This document shows positions 32,186 to 43,056 of a DNA stretch of 64,000 bases, one piece after another (the stretch's first letter is position 1; the number at the start of each line of letters is the position of its first letter). The stretch comes from Tridacna crocea (Eukaryota; Mollusca; Bivalvia; Cardiida; Cardiidae), in NCBI GenBank assembly GCA_943736015.1, contig OX031060.1, positions 11,793,501 to 11,857,500 on the forward strand, given 5' to 3'. The notes beneath the pieces were generated by a model that saw only the letters and a program-made list of their open reading frames with translations, was not told where the DNA came from and did no database searches. The translations under genes were made by a program, and so were the position numbers.

Positions 32186-32452
32186 TTTGGAGTGCAACAT
32201 GCGAAAAGGTGCATTCGGACATTTGCGTAAAGTGTCGTCCCGGATTAGCCTGCGCAGTCTGCGCAGGCTAATCCGGTACGGCACTTTACGACTACATTAG
32301 ATTTTGTGCTACAGTAGACTTGCGTAAAACAGAAAATCACATAAAATCGGAAAGTGTCATTTCGGATTAGCCTGTGCGGACTGCACACGCTGATCCGAGA
32401 CGACACTTTACGCAAACGTCCGAATGACCCTTTTCGCGTGTTGCCGGCCATT
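32186..32452 (+). mobile_element. GC2 double-hairpin repeat, best copy
   Basis: Ends TGCAACATGCGAAAAGG and CCTTTTCGCGTGTTGCCGG. Stems at about 32226-32290 and 32355-32420, with the spacer TTTGTGCTACAGTAGACTTG. This order defines the family. Neither a transposase nor a tRNA promoter is seen. Confidence 0.85.
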
Positions 32453-32500
32453 TAGAGCAGCCGACTGGGTACTGCTATTTAGGTGTGGGCGCTGAAACAG

Positions 32501-32742
32501 TTAACCCTTTACCAAACGAGAAAACTTTGGACTGAACTAAAGTCATGAGCAGACGACAAATTGAATGTTGCTCAAATGATGAGATTAGTCTCTTATAGGG
32601 TAGAAAACCTTGTGGAAAAAGGAGAAAATACTATAGACCAGCATTTTCTCCCTTTCCTACGATATTTTCTCAAAATGATTTCAATGTGTTTTCAACAATG
32701 TTTTCAAAGCATACTCTCTCAGAGCGCAAAAATTAAGGACCA
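32501..32742 (-). mobile_element. TTAA-A MITE, diverged
   Basis: TTAA at 32501-32504, CCCTTTACCAAACGAGAAAA to CTCAGAGCGCAAAAATTAAGG. Hairpin partly decayed. Confidence 0.75.
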
Positions 32743-32794
32743 ATCGTGAGAATATTACCGATGATGCTCACACGATGAAATAATTTTCGATCTT

Positions 32795-33010
32795 TCACCG
32801 TTTAAAAAAATATTCTATTCTATTTATTTCATGTTTTTAACCCTATCTGGGGGAACTTAATCAAAATCCAGTACAGTTCTTTTCGGTTATTCCCCGTGGC
32901 TTTTCCACTCCACATTATTATATTACGTCAAGCGCGAGAAATGTAAGGTAAATTACGTCATATTGCCATCTGGTGGTGAGGCACGCCCATTCTACCTAGA
33001 GCGCGGGAAC
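32795..33010 (+). repeat. Repeat N, copy 1
   Basis: TTCTATTTATTTCATGTTTT and GGTTATTCCCCGTGG to GCCATCTGGTGGTGAG match 58600-58815. Unclassified. Confidence 0.7.
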
Positions 33011-33424
33011 TACTTTTTTTGCCTTCAAATGATGAGATAGAAAATAAAATTCTGTATTTTCACAGGTCGTAAAAATGAATTATCGAAAATGTTTCACCGA
33101 TATTTCTCGATAACCTACCGAAAGCATGGAATAAAGTGAATGTATTCAGGTAAAAAAAAGTGTTCAACTTATCTCAAGGCTGCACTAATATCAGATGATC
33201 TCAATCTGTGCAGACTCGTCTTGGTTTGCGTTGTAAGTCAAAGAATATTACGATAAAAATTATCATTTTTAGATTAGCTTTGCTAGTCTATATATATTCA
33301 GATTGAGCCAGACTCAATGTAAACAAAAATACCCCAAATTTGCCAAATACTGCCTCACAGAAAAATAATTCTCTCTATTAGTAATCTTAAATCTATTTTA
33401 TATGACGATTTTGACAAAAGCCAC
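33011..33424. other. Unassigned DNA
   Basis: No gene or repeat recognised. Confidence 0.4.
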
Positions 33425-33498
33425 AAAATCTCTTTTGTCGTCTGCAAACTCTTTGAGTCTGGAAGAGTCCAAAATTTGTCGTTTGGAAAAGGGTTAAA
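33425..33498 (+). repeat. TTAA-A right-end fragment
   Basis: TTTTGTCGTCTGCAAACTC to GTTTGGAAAAGGG with TTAA. Confidence 0.75.
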
Positions 33499-34160
33499 AA
33501 AGTAATAGGCTGAACAATATGGCATTGATAAGGTACAATATGGTTAATTCTTATGTAAATTAAGTGACCTATGCAAATCAGGCACATACGGAACCTCTGG
33601 TAGGTTTCACTTAAAAAAAGTGTTTTTAGAGGACATCATTTCAACGAAATAATTTGTTTTCAACTGAATATTAACAAAGTATTTATAGCTTTTCTTATTT
33701 TGCCAAATTAGTCGTGAAAAGCGTTTGGTAAAATAAATGGATTGAACTGGATTCTGACAGAACTTAAAAACCGGCGGATATGCAATTGACTCAAACCTGA
33801 ATTTTACAAATTTTCTTCAATCTTGTATAAACAGACTAAATTTTATCTTTACTATAGCCACTTATTTCAAATTTGCTAGTTTGTCAGTACTTTCAGTACT
33901 TTGATTTGAACAGTTATCAAAAGAGTGATCAGGAAGAGATTGCAATTTTAAAATTATCTTGATGTCTTGGTATCAGTATATCTTACGAAAATGTGAGTGT
34001 AGACCCTAGATCAGACTGCACGTCCTTCTCAGTCTGAGCATGATTTGCACTGCCCGTAAAACTAAAGAATTGATTTGTCTGTAGACTAGATCGGTAGATA
34101 TTCACGGTCCAGGTAACGCAATTTCAGAACTGTTTGATATAGAGGATAATCAATTGGTTA
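33499..34160. other. Mostly unassigned DNA
   Basis: A TTAA-C core scrap (TAGATCAGACTGCACGTCC) at about 34007. Nothing else recognised. Confidence 0.4.
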
Positions 34161-34164
34161 TTTT

Positions 34165-34410
34165 TGATATGAAAAATATCTCACGAGGATGCGGTGTTAG
34201 GCGTTGAAAAAACGAGTGCGGAGCACGAGTTTTTTTTAACGCCTTACGACGCATCCGAGTGAGATATTTTTGAAAAATGAAAAATGTGAAATATATCTGT
34301 GAAATATATGTGAAACATGAAAAATATCTCACGAGGATGCGGTGTTAGGCGTTGAAAAAACGAGTGCGGAGCACGAGTTTTTTTTAACGCCTTACGACGC
34401 ATCCGAGGAG
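34165..34410. repeat. Twin hairpins in tandem
   Basis: AAAAATATCTCACGAGGATG, CGGTGTTAGGCGTTG, then CGAGTGCGGAGCACGAG and AACGCCTTACGACGCATCC form a hairpin of about 100 bp. It recurs about 152 bp downstream, almost unchanged. Confidence 0.85.
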
Positions 34411-34790
34411 TCCGCATACGACGAGTTGATTATTTTATTTATTATATACCTTATTAACATTATATTTTTAATTTTTCGTTTGAAAGTCATTTTTAATTTT
34501 TCGTTTAAAAGTCGAATTAAATACTTTGGATAGAGAGAAGAAATCAGGGACAGAGTGCGGATGAATACATAATTAAAAAGAACAAAACGAGACTTCACAA
34601 AACTTACAATTAACACTATCTTTAAGAGCTTAATGAAAAAAGTAGTTTCTAAAATACGACAGGAAGTGAAAGTGAAAGTTGATATCGTCACTAGTGATGA
34701 TATCAAAATTTATTACATTGGGAAATTCCAGGATTTCACTGCTAGGTATATAACAAATCAGAATATCCCACGCAATGCTTTACGGCGAAA
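34411..34790. other. Unassigned AT-rich DNA
   Basis: ORFs on both strands are low complexity and overlap. No domain recognised. Confidence 0.4.
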
Positions 34791-34792
34791 AT

Positions 34793-35085
34793 CACCGAGC
34801 CCTGGCAGCACAGTCGGTAGCCTATAGGACTCAAGAAAGCGGGTCATTGGTTCGATCCCTGGATTGGCTAATTTCTTTCCGAGGGTTGATGATAGTTATT
34901 GTGACCGGATTCATTCCTCTTTCGCCGCTAATCATTGTTTCGGCGATAATTTTGTGGGAAAGCAGCCAGTGGCTTGGAAAGATTTTTGTGTAGTATTGGT
35001 AGAAGAAACTTCAGAAGAGCAATGGCCGCCGTTACATAATTGAAATAATGTTGAAAACGGCGTTAAATACAATGCAATCAATCAA
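34793..35085 (+). mobile_element. tRNA-derived SINE (type S3), full length
   Basis: A box region GGCAGCACAGTCGGTAGCC, B box GGTTCGATCCC, a long conserved body, and a tail AACGGCGTTAAATACAATGC followed by AATC repeats. The head part recurs reversed at 39160-39298. Confidence 0.85.
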
Positions 35086-35689
35086 TTAAAAGCTTAAATC
35101 AAATGTCAGACAGCATGTTCCTTCTAGCCTGAAAAATCATACTTACCCACCAGATCAAAGAATCTATTTGTTTCTAGTCCGTAGCAATATATCGTCGCTT
35201 TACTTCGAAAATCTCGCAACTACAGCCGACGATATGACCTAGATATTGCAGAATATTTGCAGAATATCTCGTAAATCGCCTTTCTGTGTAGATATGAGAT
35301 CAGACTGCACTTTCTGTGTGGGGTAACTTGACTAAAGTCGGTAAAAAAAACCCAACAAAAATCGTATACCATGGCTCTGTTGGCAATAAGAGGATGGAAT
35401 TGGGAAAGGGGGGGGGGGGAAAGAGGAAAAAATCGATCTTGCGTTTTAGACAATAAAGAACGATAAATATATTGTATCATAAAGTCGGTATAATGAATAA
35501 TTGAAGGTTTCATTATAAATGATTTGTGTCGTTTGGTGGTTTCTTAGAAGAGAACGTAATAGGTCATAAATAAACATGTTTGAAGAAATTAGCTTGGGGA
35601 AGACAACCGGCAGATCCGATAGTTATAAAGTCTGGATAGAAAAACTTTGACCAGGCTTGGATATACGATTGTCTGGACACCTTATTATA
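35086..35689. other. Unassigned DNA with a G-run
   Basis: Poly-G tract at about 35407-35420 and half of hairpin K at about 35190-35232. Nothing else recognised. Confidence 0.4.
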
Positions 35690-35942
35690 TGGCTCGTAAT
35701 ACGCGAAAAGGGCATTCGGATATTTGCGTAAAGTGTCGTCTTGGATCAGCCCGCCCAGGTTAATCCGAGACGGCACTTTATGACTGCATTAGGTTTTGTA
35801 CCATACAGTAGACTTGCGCCAGACGGAAAATTACATAAAAACAGAAAGTGTCGCCTGGGATTAGCCTGCGCCGACTGCGCAGGCTGATCCAAGACGACAC
35901 CTTACGCAAATGTCTCATTGTCCGTTTTCGTGTGTTGCAAGC
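35690..35942 (+). mobile_element. GC2 double-hairpin repeat
   Basis: Ends GGCTCGTAATACGCGAAAAG and CGTTTTCGTGTGTTGCAAGCC. The first stem is shortened, the second is intact. Confidence 0.8.
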
Positions 35943-35982
35943 CAAATTACACGATGACGACCTTTGGGTGGGATCTTTGACT

Positions 35983-36210
35983 TAACTCTTTACCAAACGA
36001 CAAAATTTTAGACCCATCTAAATTGAAAAGCATTTGCAGACGACAAAATAAGAAGTGAATCAAAAATTGAAATTTGTGTTTGGTTGGATAGAAAACATTG
36101 TGCAGAAAGGAGAAAATCCTGGTTTCTAGCGTTTTCTCCTTTCTCCACAATGTTTTCAAAAGGGTTTTTGTTGAAAGTCGTTGAAACTCTGTATTGTGTG
36201 GTAAACAGCG
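35983..36210 (-). mobile_element. TTAA-A MITE
   Basis: TTAACTCTTTACCAAACG to TTGTGTGGTAAACAGC, reversed. The hairpin arms differ at several places. Confidence 0.8.
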
Positions 36211-36418
36211 AACCCTTTACCGAATAATCTTGAGTTTTAAAGATCCCATGAAAGGAGAAGTTTAAAATCATAGCGAGATAAGAAGTGAATACCAGTATCT
36301 TGCGTTTCCTCCTGTTTCCACAAAGCTTTCTATCCTTTCTAGGTAAATTTCCGTCGTTTTAGCAGCAAAAAATATTTTCATGTTAGACCAATCTAATTTT
36401 TTTTATAGTACAGAATTA
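36211..36418 (+). repeat. TTAA-A MITE, strongly decayed
   Basis: CCCTTTACCGAATAATC to TTTTATAGTACAGAATTAA keeps the outline of a sense copy. The hairpin is lost. Confidence 0.6.
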
Positions 36419-36421
36419 ACC

Positions 36422-36606
36422 CATTAACCCATTACCACACAATCCCTACTTTTGACGCCCCTGAGAAAGAAGCCTTTAGGAAACATTGTGGAAAAAGGAG
36501 AAAATGCTGGTAACAAATTTCAAATTTTCGGTCACTTTTATTTTGTCGTCTGCAAATGCTTTCAATTTGGACAAACCTAAAATTTTGTTGTTTGGTAATG
36601 GGGTAA
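36422..36606 (+). mobile_element. TTAA-A MITE lacking one hairpin arm
   Basis: TTAACCCATTACCACAC to GTTTGGTAATGGGG. The sequence jumps from GAGAAAATGCTGGTAAC straight to AAATTTCAAATTTTC, so the right arm of the palindrome is absent. Confidence 0.85.
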
Positions 36607-36902
36607 GTGCTTCGAAAGGGACATGGCTGAACTTTGTATAAATCAAAATAGACTACAAAGACTGTACAGTCTGGATTTGAATCTACAAGATGTTATTTAC
36701 ACCATTTTTTGCTTTTACAACAATTTTTTTCCCCATAGCTCTTTTTCCAATTGAATTATACTTTGAAAGATTTCGATAGAAAATTAAGACGTAAGTTCTC
36801 TTTTTTCACAAGGAGCCTTAGAGTTTTCAGAGCGGTAAACCGGCGTATTTCCGGCGAGGAAATGTACCATGTACCAGATACAGCCCAGTGATTTGATCAC
36901 CG

Positions 36903-37216
36903 AGTCACCCAAGATATGCCATCATCTCCCGCAAGATGGCATTCTACAAATACACATCTATCTAATTTGGGCATTCTGGTCACAGAACCGGACTACTTTT
37001 CTACGCGACAGCGTTACTTTGAATTTCATTTTAAAATAAACGTTTCGTCGATAAAACTTTACCTGGTGCGATTAATTCAGCTATGATCCGCTAGTATGTA
37101 ACCTATACACCGACCATTTATTATAACAGCCCGTAAAGGCTTGGGTAATAGCTTTGGTGTAAGCCCTACTTTTCCCTAGTATACGGGATCGGTGATGCGT
37201 CATAGCAGACAGGTCG
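36903..37216. repeat. Repeat D, copy 2, uninterrupted
   Basis: ATGGCATTCTACAAATACAC to GGTGATGCGTCATAGC. It lacks the TTAA-A block found in the copy at 23395-23930. Confidence 0.75.
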
Positions 37217-37657
37217 AATCAGCGAAGAATATGACAAGCGCACACAACGAAGTATGCCGAATGGAAGATTTTTTATGTCTCGATACTAAATGGAGGTTCT
37301 GCCAATAAAGTACAGGCTAACACTATGTCAAGGGCAATTCTGTAACATTTGAAACTTAAATTTTATCGTAGCATGCAATGATAACTTAATGACTTCCCCT
37401 AACTGTCTACTTTAATCTCTAGATCAAAGTACACAGAAGAGATAATTTGATCTTGAATCTGTATGGTACGATTTCCGCGAGATATTCGGCTAAGAAAAAA
37501 TTGGTCAAACCAGCTTTGAAATTGGTAGAATTCGAGACTTTTTGTCCACGTGACTGCGAAAGGGTTAACGTAATGCAAAAACGTAATGTAAAAACGTTGT
37601 AAATGTCAGCTAGCAAAGCAAAATAATGGTAACCCAAGTGCTGTCTGCCAGTGACAT
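37217..37657. other. Unassigned DNA
   Basis: No gene or repeat recognised. Confidence 0.4.
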
Positions 37658-37885
37658 TTAACCCTTTACCAAACGACAAAATTTTAGGCTAGGTCAAATC
37701 GAAAGCATTTGCAGACGACAAAATAAAAGTGACTGAAAATTTGAAATTTGTTCTGTAAAGGGTAGAAACATTGTGGGAAAAGGAGAAAATGCTGGTTACC
37801 AGCATTTTCTCCTTTTCCCACAATGTTTTCTAAAGGCTTCTTTCTCAGGGGCGTCAAAAGTAGGGATTGTGTGGTAATGGGTTAA
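37658..37885 (-). mobile_element. TTAA-A MITE
   Basis: TTAA at 37658-37661 and 37882-37885, reversed copy with a perfect hairpin. The right TTAA is shared with the next copy. Confidence 0.93.
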
Positions 37886-38083
37886 CCCTTTCCCAAACGA
37901 TCCCTGGTTTTTACGACCCTGAGATAGAGGCTCTTTGAAAACATTGTGAGAAAAGGAGAAAATGCTGATAGCCAGCATTTTCTCCATTTCCCACAATGTT
38001 TTCTACCCTGCTGGAAACAAATTTCGATTTCTGAATTACGTTTATTTTGTGGTCTGCAAGTGCTATCAATTTGGACCAGTTAT
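37882..38083 (+). mobile_element. TTAA-A MITE, right end lost
   Basis: CCCTTTCCCAAACGATCCC through the hairpin (GATAGCC centre) to AATTTGGACCAGTTATC, where it meets the mirror-type copy. Confidence 0.8.
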
Positions 38084-38089
38084 CTCTTA

Positions 38090-38370
38090 CCTCCTTACCA
38101 TACGACATAATTTTACCCATGTCTAAATTCAAAGGCATAGCAGACAACAAATTATACGTGTCCAATACATTGAGAGTTGTCTTTGAAACATTAGAAAACA
38201 TTGTGGGAAAAAGAAGAAAATGCTGGAAACCAGCATTTTCTCCTTTTCCCCACAATGTTTTCCTCTCTATCAATGAAAATTTACACCATTTGAGCCACAC
38301 TGAAATTGTCGTCTGCAAATGTTTTCAATTTGGACAAGGCTAATTTTTTTTTCGTCTGGTGATGTGTTAG
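38090..38370. mobile_element. Mirror TTAA-A element with two right halves
   Basis: The left side reads as a reversed right half (CTTACCATACGACATAATTTT, then GCAGACAACAAATTATA). The right side reads as a normal right half (ATTGTCGTCTGCAAATG, then GTCTGGTGATGTG). They join at the central hairpin, so no left half is present. Confidence 0.75.
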
Positions 38371-38374
38371 AAAT

Positions 38375-38540
38375 TATGAAAAAATAGAGAGAGAAAAATA
38401 CCGGTCACCTGTATATTCTCCTTTTCCAACGATGTTGTCTCCCTCTTCCAAGAACAAATATCTAAGTCATTTGCCATCTGTAAAACGTGCTCCCATTGTG
38501 GACAAGTCAATTTTCGTTCCGCCTAGGAAAGGATTTAAAA
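38375..38540 (+). repeat. TTAA-A decayed right part
   Basis: TATTCTCCTTTTCCAACGATG, CAAGAACAAATATC and GCCATCTGTAAAACG follow the family order. Confidence 0.5.
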
Positions 38541-38689
38541 TATGATTTATCACTCTCTGAGATACAAATAGATAATCACTTTTCTATCAAACTTTTGTTT
38601 TCCGGGGCTGTTGGTTCCGGTAGTTTAGCAAACACGCTTTCGACCATTGATCTAGGGGTTTAGAGAAAAAAAAACCTGATTTATGTTGA

Positions 38690-38870
38690 CTCTTTAATGA
38701 ACAATCCCGTTTCTCTGCGACTAGGTGGACAGAGAATTCTAAAGACATTGAAGGAAAAGAAAAAAATGCTGGTTACAAGCATTTTCTCCGCAATTTTTTC
38801 GTCCTTTTCAAAGACAAACGCCTGTATTTAACTCTTATTCAAATTTTCATCTGTACTGTAATGGAAATGT
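38690..38870 (+). repeat. TTAA-A decayed copy
   Basis: ACTCTTTAATGAACAATCCC, then ATGCTGGTTACAAGCATTTTC, then ATTTTCATCTGTACTG. Confidence 0.55.
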
Positions 38871-38879
38871 TTCGGTTTT

Positions 38880-39085
38880 AGTTTAAACATATTTATTTTA
38901 CATCGATTGAGAAATAAGTTCTTACAACTTACTAATCTGTCTCGATTCTGCAACCTGGGAACTTTACCAGCACTGGCGCTGAATGTGTGGGCCAATGAAA
39001 AATTCTAAAGTTGACACCTGCTCCCGGGTATCGAATTCAAGATCTTTAGGTTACAAGGAAGACTCTCTACCTCACAACCACGTAC
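38880..39085 (-). mobile_element. tRNA-derived SINE (type S4), partial
   Basis: Same layout as 29750-29955, beginning with the same AGTTTAAACATATTTATTTT and ending at the A box region. Confidence 0.75.
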
Positions 39086-39159
39086 ACCACATAAACGTTT
39101 CTTTTGGCTTGATGTAGGGCCAATGCTTATATAAATACAACTGATTTTCATACTCTAAT

Positions 39160-39298
39160 GTGCATGATGTGGGAGAGGAATGAATCCTGTCGCAGTTACT
39201 ATCATTAATCCTCGGAAAGAAATTGGGGTCGTTGCCGAAGATAGAACCTTGGACCCCGCGTTCTCAGTCACCAACGGAGCTACCAGGGCCCGACATCT
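39160..39298 (-). mobile_element. tRNA-derived SINE (type S3), head half
   Basis: Reverse complement of the first half of 34793-35085 (ATCCTCGGAAAGAAATTGGG, then ACCAACGGAGCTACCAGGGC). Confidence 0.75.
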
Positions 39299-39584
39299 AG
39301 AGGGATAAGGATTAAGGCTTAAATTGTAGTCTACAAAGATTTTTTTTTTACAATTTTGATGAATCTTCTCGTTTAGTAACGAGTCTCGTAACACGAAACA
39401 AACAGATTTTGTGAAGATGATCAGAAATATTTTTCAGATAAAAGTAGAGAATTTAAGACAACAGAAATAATAAGAGGCGTGCTGTGGCAAAAGGGGGCTT
39501 AATACATCACCGTAGTGCATGATACAAAACTTATGCATAATGCTTAAAGGTTAAATGCTTAAATTTTAGAATTTTCACATCACA

Positions 39585-40115
39585 CAAAATTAAAAAATAT
39601 ATATGTCATTGGAATTTATATGAAACAACAATACAAATCATCAATAATTAAGAATCATAAAATTACAAAAAAAAAAAAAAAAAAAAAATTGTGGTATTCC
39701 CTTAAAAGGCTACGTAGCCTCTTAAGCTATTTTTTTTAGATTTCGCGCCAAAAATCAATAAAGCATTGTGGGAACGTCAAGTGACTGGCACATGACTAAT
39801 AACGCTTAAATTCCATTACATAACAAAGATGTAATAATTATTTTCCATAATGTCTTCTTCGGACGGATGTTTGAAACTTCGTCTGTGTTTTCCTGTATTT
39901 AGATGAGAGAATTTATAATCTAAAAATAGAACGTGTCTCAGCTGGTGTCAACCTGATCCGTAATATATCTGTAATTTCTCGAGTTATCGGATGGTTTTCG
40001 ACTACTGGGGTTTTATGAACGCGAATTAAAAGGCTTTGGGAGTATAAGGATGATTTCTTTGCATTTTTATAAAATTTTCGTCCCAAATTCTGAAGGGCCA
40101 CCTTTAAAGTTAATC
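39585..40115. repeat. Repeat I, copy 2
   Basis: Same order as 26490-27000, with a longer poly-A interruption at about 39667-39688. Confidence 0.75.
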
Positions 40116-40149
40116 TTATTTAACAAACGATTGTATCGTAGGGTAGGCT

Positions 40150-40260
40150 GGTTCTTATGACCTGCAGAAAAAATGACCGATAGCAAAAGTTTCGACACAT
40201 GTCAGCCTGCGCGGACTGCGCAGGCTGGCAGGAGTCGAAACTTTTTGCAAGTGCATTTAA
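40150..40260 (+). repeat. GC1 single-hairpin repeat
   Basis: GATAGCAAAAGTTTCGACAC and AGCCTGCGCGGACTGCGCAG, then AGTCGAAACTTTTTGC. Confidence 0.65.
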
Positions 40261-40597
40261 CTCCTTCTTTTCATAGATCATACCTCATATGTTTTAATAA
40301 AGATAAGAATAAAAAAAAATCTTCCCGCAATTTGTTTCTATTATCCCATAACAGGACTTTTCGATATGGTGATTGGCACATCGCGTGTGTCCACGAGAGA
40401 AAAGCAGAAAGCATATCCTTGGGGACAAATTGTGCAACTGTCACTTCCCGATTCCTGGGGAAAATAAACCGGATAGGCACGAAACGATAAATATGAAAAT
40501 TTTTTTTTTTCAATCCTTTCAACGGATGAATATCTTTTGCAGAGAGTTTGTAGTCTGGTCCTGAATTCACACTGTCAGTTGCCTCAATCCAATCATT
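40261..40597. other. Unassigned DNA
   Basis: ORFs overlap on both strands. No domain recognised. Confidence 0.4.
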
Positions 40598-41000
40598 TTC
40601 GCAAGCCAAGGCTGACGATTCAGTACGCTACTCTACCCTTGGCGGATCGAGCTTGATTTTTACATTCCTTCGATACGCTTTTTCATTGGATGCAGCCAAC
40701 TCTAACAGCAACGAGTGAAATCACTCGTAGCATTTCATCTTTGATAAAAATAGAACAAGGTCGCTACCTTTCGAATAGAAGGTAAACATAGAAACCCACG
40801 TGGATGTCTGCTTATCGCTTCATGTGTATTCGTAAGCGGTTTGTAAAACGATATTACATTGGCTTTTAGAAATATGATGTAAAGGGGGGTAATAACCAGC
40901 ATCCAATAGAGGGCGCATCGCAGGAATCTCGAAATCGGGCTCAATCAGCCAAGGTAAGATCCACGTATAGTGATCGTTACCTTAGCTCGCGAAGATGATC
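40598..41000. repeat. Repeat H, copy 2
   Basis: CGCAAGCCAAGGCTGACG to TTACCTTAGCTCGCGAAGATG. It carries an extra stretch of about 20 bp at 40757-40780 relative to copy 1. Confidence 0.75.
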
Positions 41001-41639
41001 CAAACTATGAGAAAATAATTCATTTTTAATGGCAGTGTTTCTTTTGGCATGTTCAAAGCATGTGTAAGTTTTTTTAGGGGGATTGCGTAGACCAAAATTT
41101 GACTGTGCAGAACACACAGTCAGATTTTTTATCTACACTGCCTGTTTCTTCGTTCTAAACAATGGCAATAGTCTGTTTACTGCAAGTGAAAGCGGACTTT
41201 TTTAAAACTGAAAACGTCATCGAACCTGAAACACTTTTTATCACATAACTCCCCTTGTTTTCAATGCAATACAGTCATTACGACTTTTCTTGTCTCGCAC
41301 CCGTGTGAGATAAGAAAACCGTGCAGCATTTGGTCAACATTCTGTAATTATATGCTTCATTTCTGACACATTTCTGACCAAGGTTCCGGACAGAAATCAA
41401 CGGTCAAACTTCTTAATCATGATAAAGTTGTAAATGTAATCACTTTTAGATTCAAAACAAAATCATATATGATTATGCAATATTCTCCATAACTAGTTTT
41501 CGTTCGTAATGTACCTGTAAAAGAAGAGCATATCAGGTTCATGTAAATTTCATTACACATACTCTTTGCAAATGTAATCTGCTCATATGAGATGAGGTAT
41601 AATCTACAGCTTATATACATACATGTATGGAGATGTTCT
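41001..41639. other. Mostly unassigned; TTAA-C core scrap
   Basis: A hairpin AAATTTGACTGTGCAGAAC / CACAGTCAGATTTTTT at about 41093-41130, like the TTAA-C core. Nothing else recognised. Confidence 0.45.
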
Positions 41640-41842
41640 GGGTCCGTATTCACCAACCATTCTTAAGAACGTTCTTTGTCTTATTCTCCCAGGTTTTCCG
41701 TAAATTTGTAAGTATCACAACTTCTGACTGGCTAAACCGAATGGTTTAGCCAATCCGAAGTTGTGTTACTTACAAATGTAGAAAATTCTGGAGAATAAGA
41801 TAAAGAACGTTCTTAAGAATGGTTGGTGAATACGGACCCCGG
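41640..41842. mobile_element. FB1 foldback element, best copy
   Basis: Ends GGGTCCGTATTCACCAACC and GGTTGGTGAATACGGACCC. About 90-bp arms cover nearly the whole element, centred on GGCTAAACCGAATGGTTTAG. No ORF inside. Confidence 0.85.
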
Positions 41843-41927
41843 TCTACATAACATTTTCTTACGTAAAAGTTACTGGTGAAAATAGCATAGGCAATGGGAG
41901 AGATAAGGTGTAATAGAGAAATGGTGT

Positions 41928-41963
41928 GATAGAGAGAGACTGTGTGAGAGAGAGAGAGAGAGA
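41928..41963. repeat. GA-rich microsatellite
   Basis: Interrupted (GA)n. Confidence 0.85.
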
Positions 41964-42094
41964 GCTTGACAAATGCTTCGTTACATATTTCATGCAATAT
42001 CGACTATTTGTACTCTTGCAGTTTATAGCAATATTTGACAGCCAACCAAAACATTTTCAGATTTACGGTACCAAAAACAAGAAAATCGACTTAA

Positions 42095-42301
42095 TTAACC
42101 CTTTCCCAAACAATCCCTGGTTTTTACGGGTCTGGAATAGTAGCCTTTTGAAAACATTTGTTGGTGACCAGCATTTTCTCCTTTTCCCATAATGTTTTCT
42201 ACCCTATCATATACAGAAATCATCTTTTCAGCAAGAGTTGAATTGTCGTCTGCAAATGCTTTCAATTTGATCCAAAAGTTTGTCATTTGGGAAAGGGTTA
42301 A
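42095..42301 (+). mobile_element. TTAA-A MITE lacking the left hairpin arm
   Basis: TTAA at 42095-42098 and 42298-42301. AAAACATTTGTTGGTGACCAGC shows that most of the left arm is gone while the right arm remains. Confidence 0.88.
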
Positions 42302-43056
42302 GCTGGTAAAAGAAAAACATCTAAGACAACAAATAATCGCTATTCTACGGACGGCATTGTTACAAAATCAGTCTTAGAAAATATCTGACGGTCTAGAACG
42401 AAGAACTAAGATCAGACTATAAGTTCTGTGCAGTGCTATCTTGATGTATACCGACCTCAAAAAGGAAATTAAGCTCTGCTTGGCGTACTAAAGGTCAATT
42501 ACTGGGGCTGACAACCGCATTACGCTTTGAGACTTATGTCTCCGCTTGGATTTCTTCTGTGCATCGATGGCAGACCAATAAAATGCATCTAACAGCGGAA
42601 TTAACCCTTTCTCCCGACACTAGATGTACATTTCGCTGATAGTTAAACATTTGCGAGTCCATGTATTTGAAAAATACACAAGAAACTTTTAAAGAAAAGG
42701 ATTATTTGATTGTTGCATTTGATTGTTCCAGTGTCCCTTACACTTTTTCTAATTTTTTTTAAGTCTTTTGATTTCTGTCTTTTTTTAGGATAGATCTAGT
42801 GATGTTTACTTTCATTCGTGTCACTCGGCCTATTCTCTTGAGGGCACAATGTTAGCATGTGTGGATTTTCCTTCTTGCATTACTGGCAGACAAATAAAAT
42901 GCATCGAATGGTTAGATCAATTGTTCTCCCGGCCCATTTGCTTCGCAAATGAGTGTTAACTCGTATCAGTATCAGTACGCAGTTTCATAGGAAAAGTTTT
43001 ACATAGAAAGGGGAAAAATACTGATTACAAGCATTTCCTTCTTTTCCATGATGTTG
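42302..43056. other. Mostly unassigned DNA
   Basis: A TTAA-C core scrap at about 42408-42440. GCAGACAAATAAAATGCAT occurs twice (about 42569 and 42890) within a weak repeat. Confidence 0.4.
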
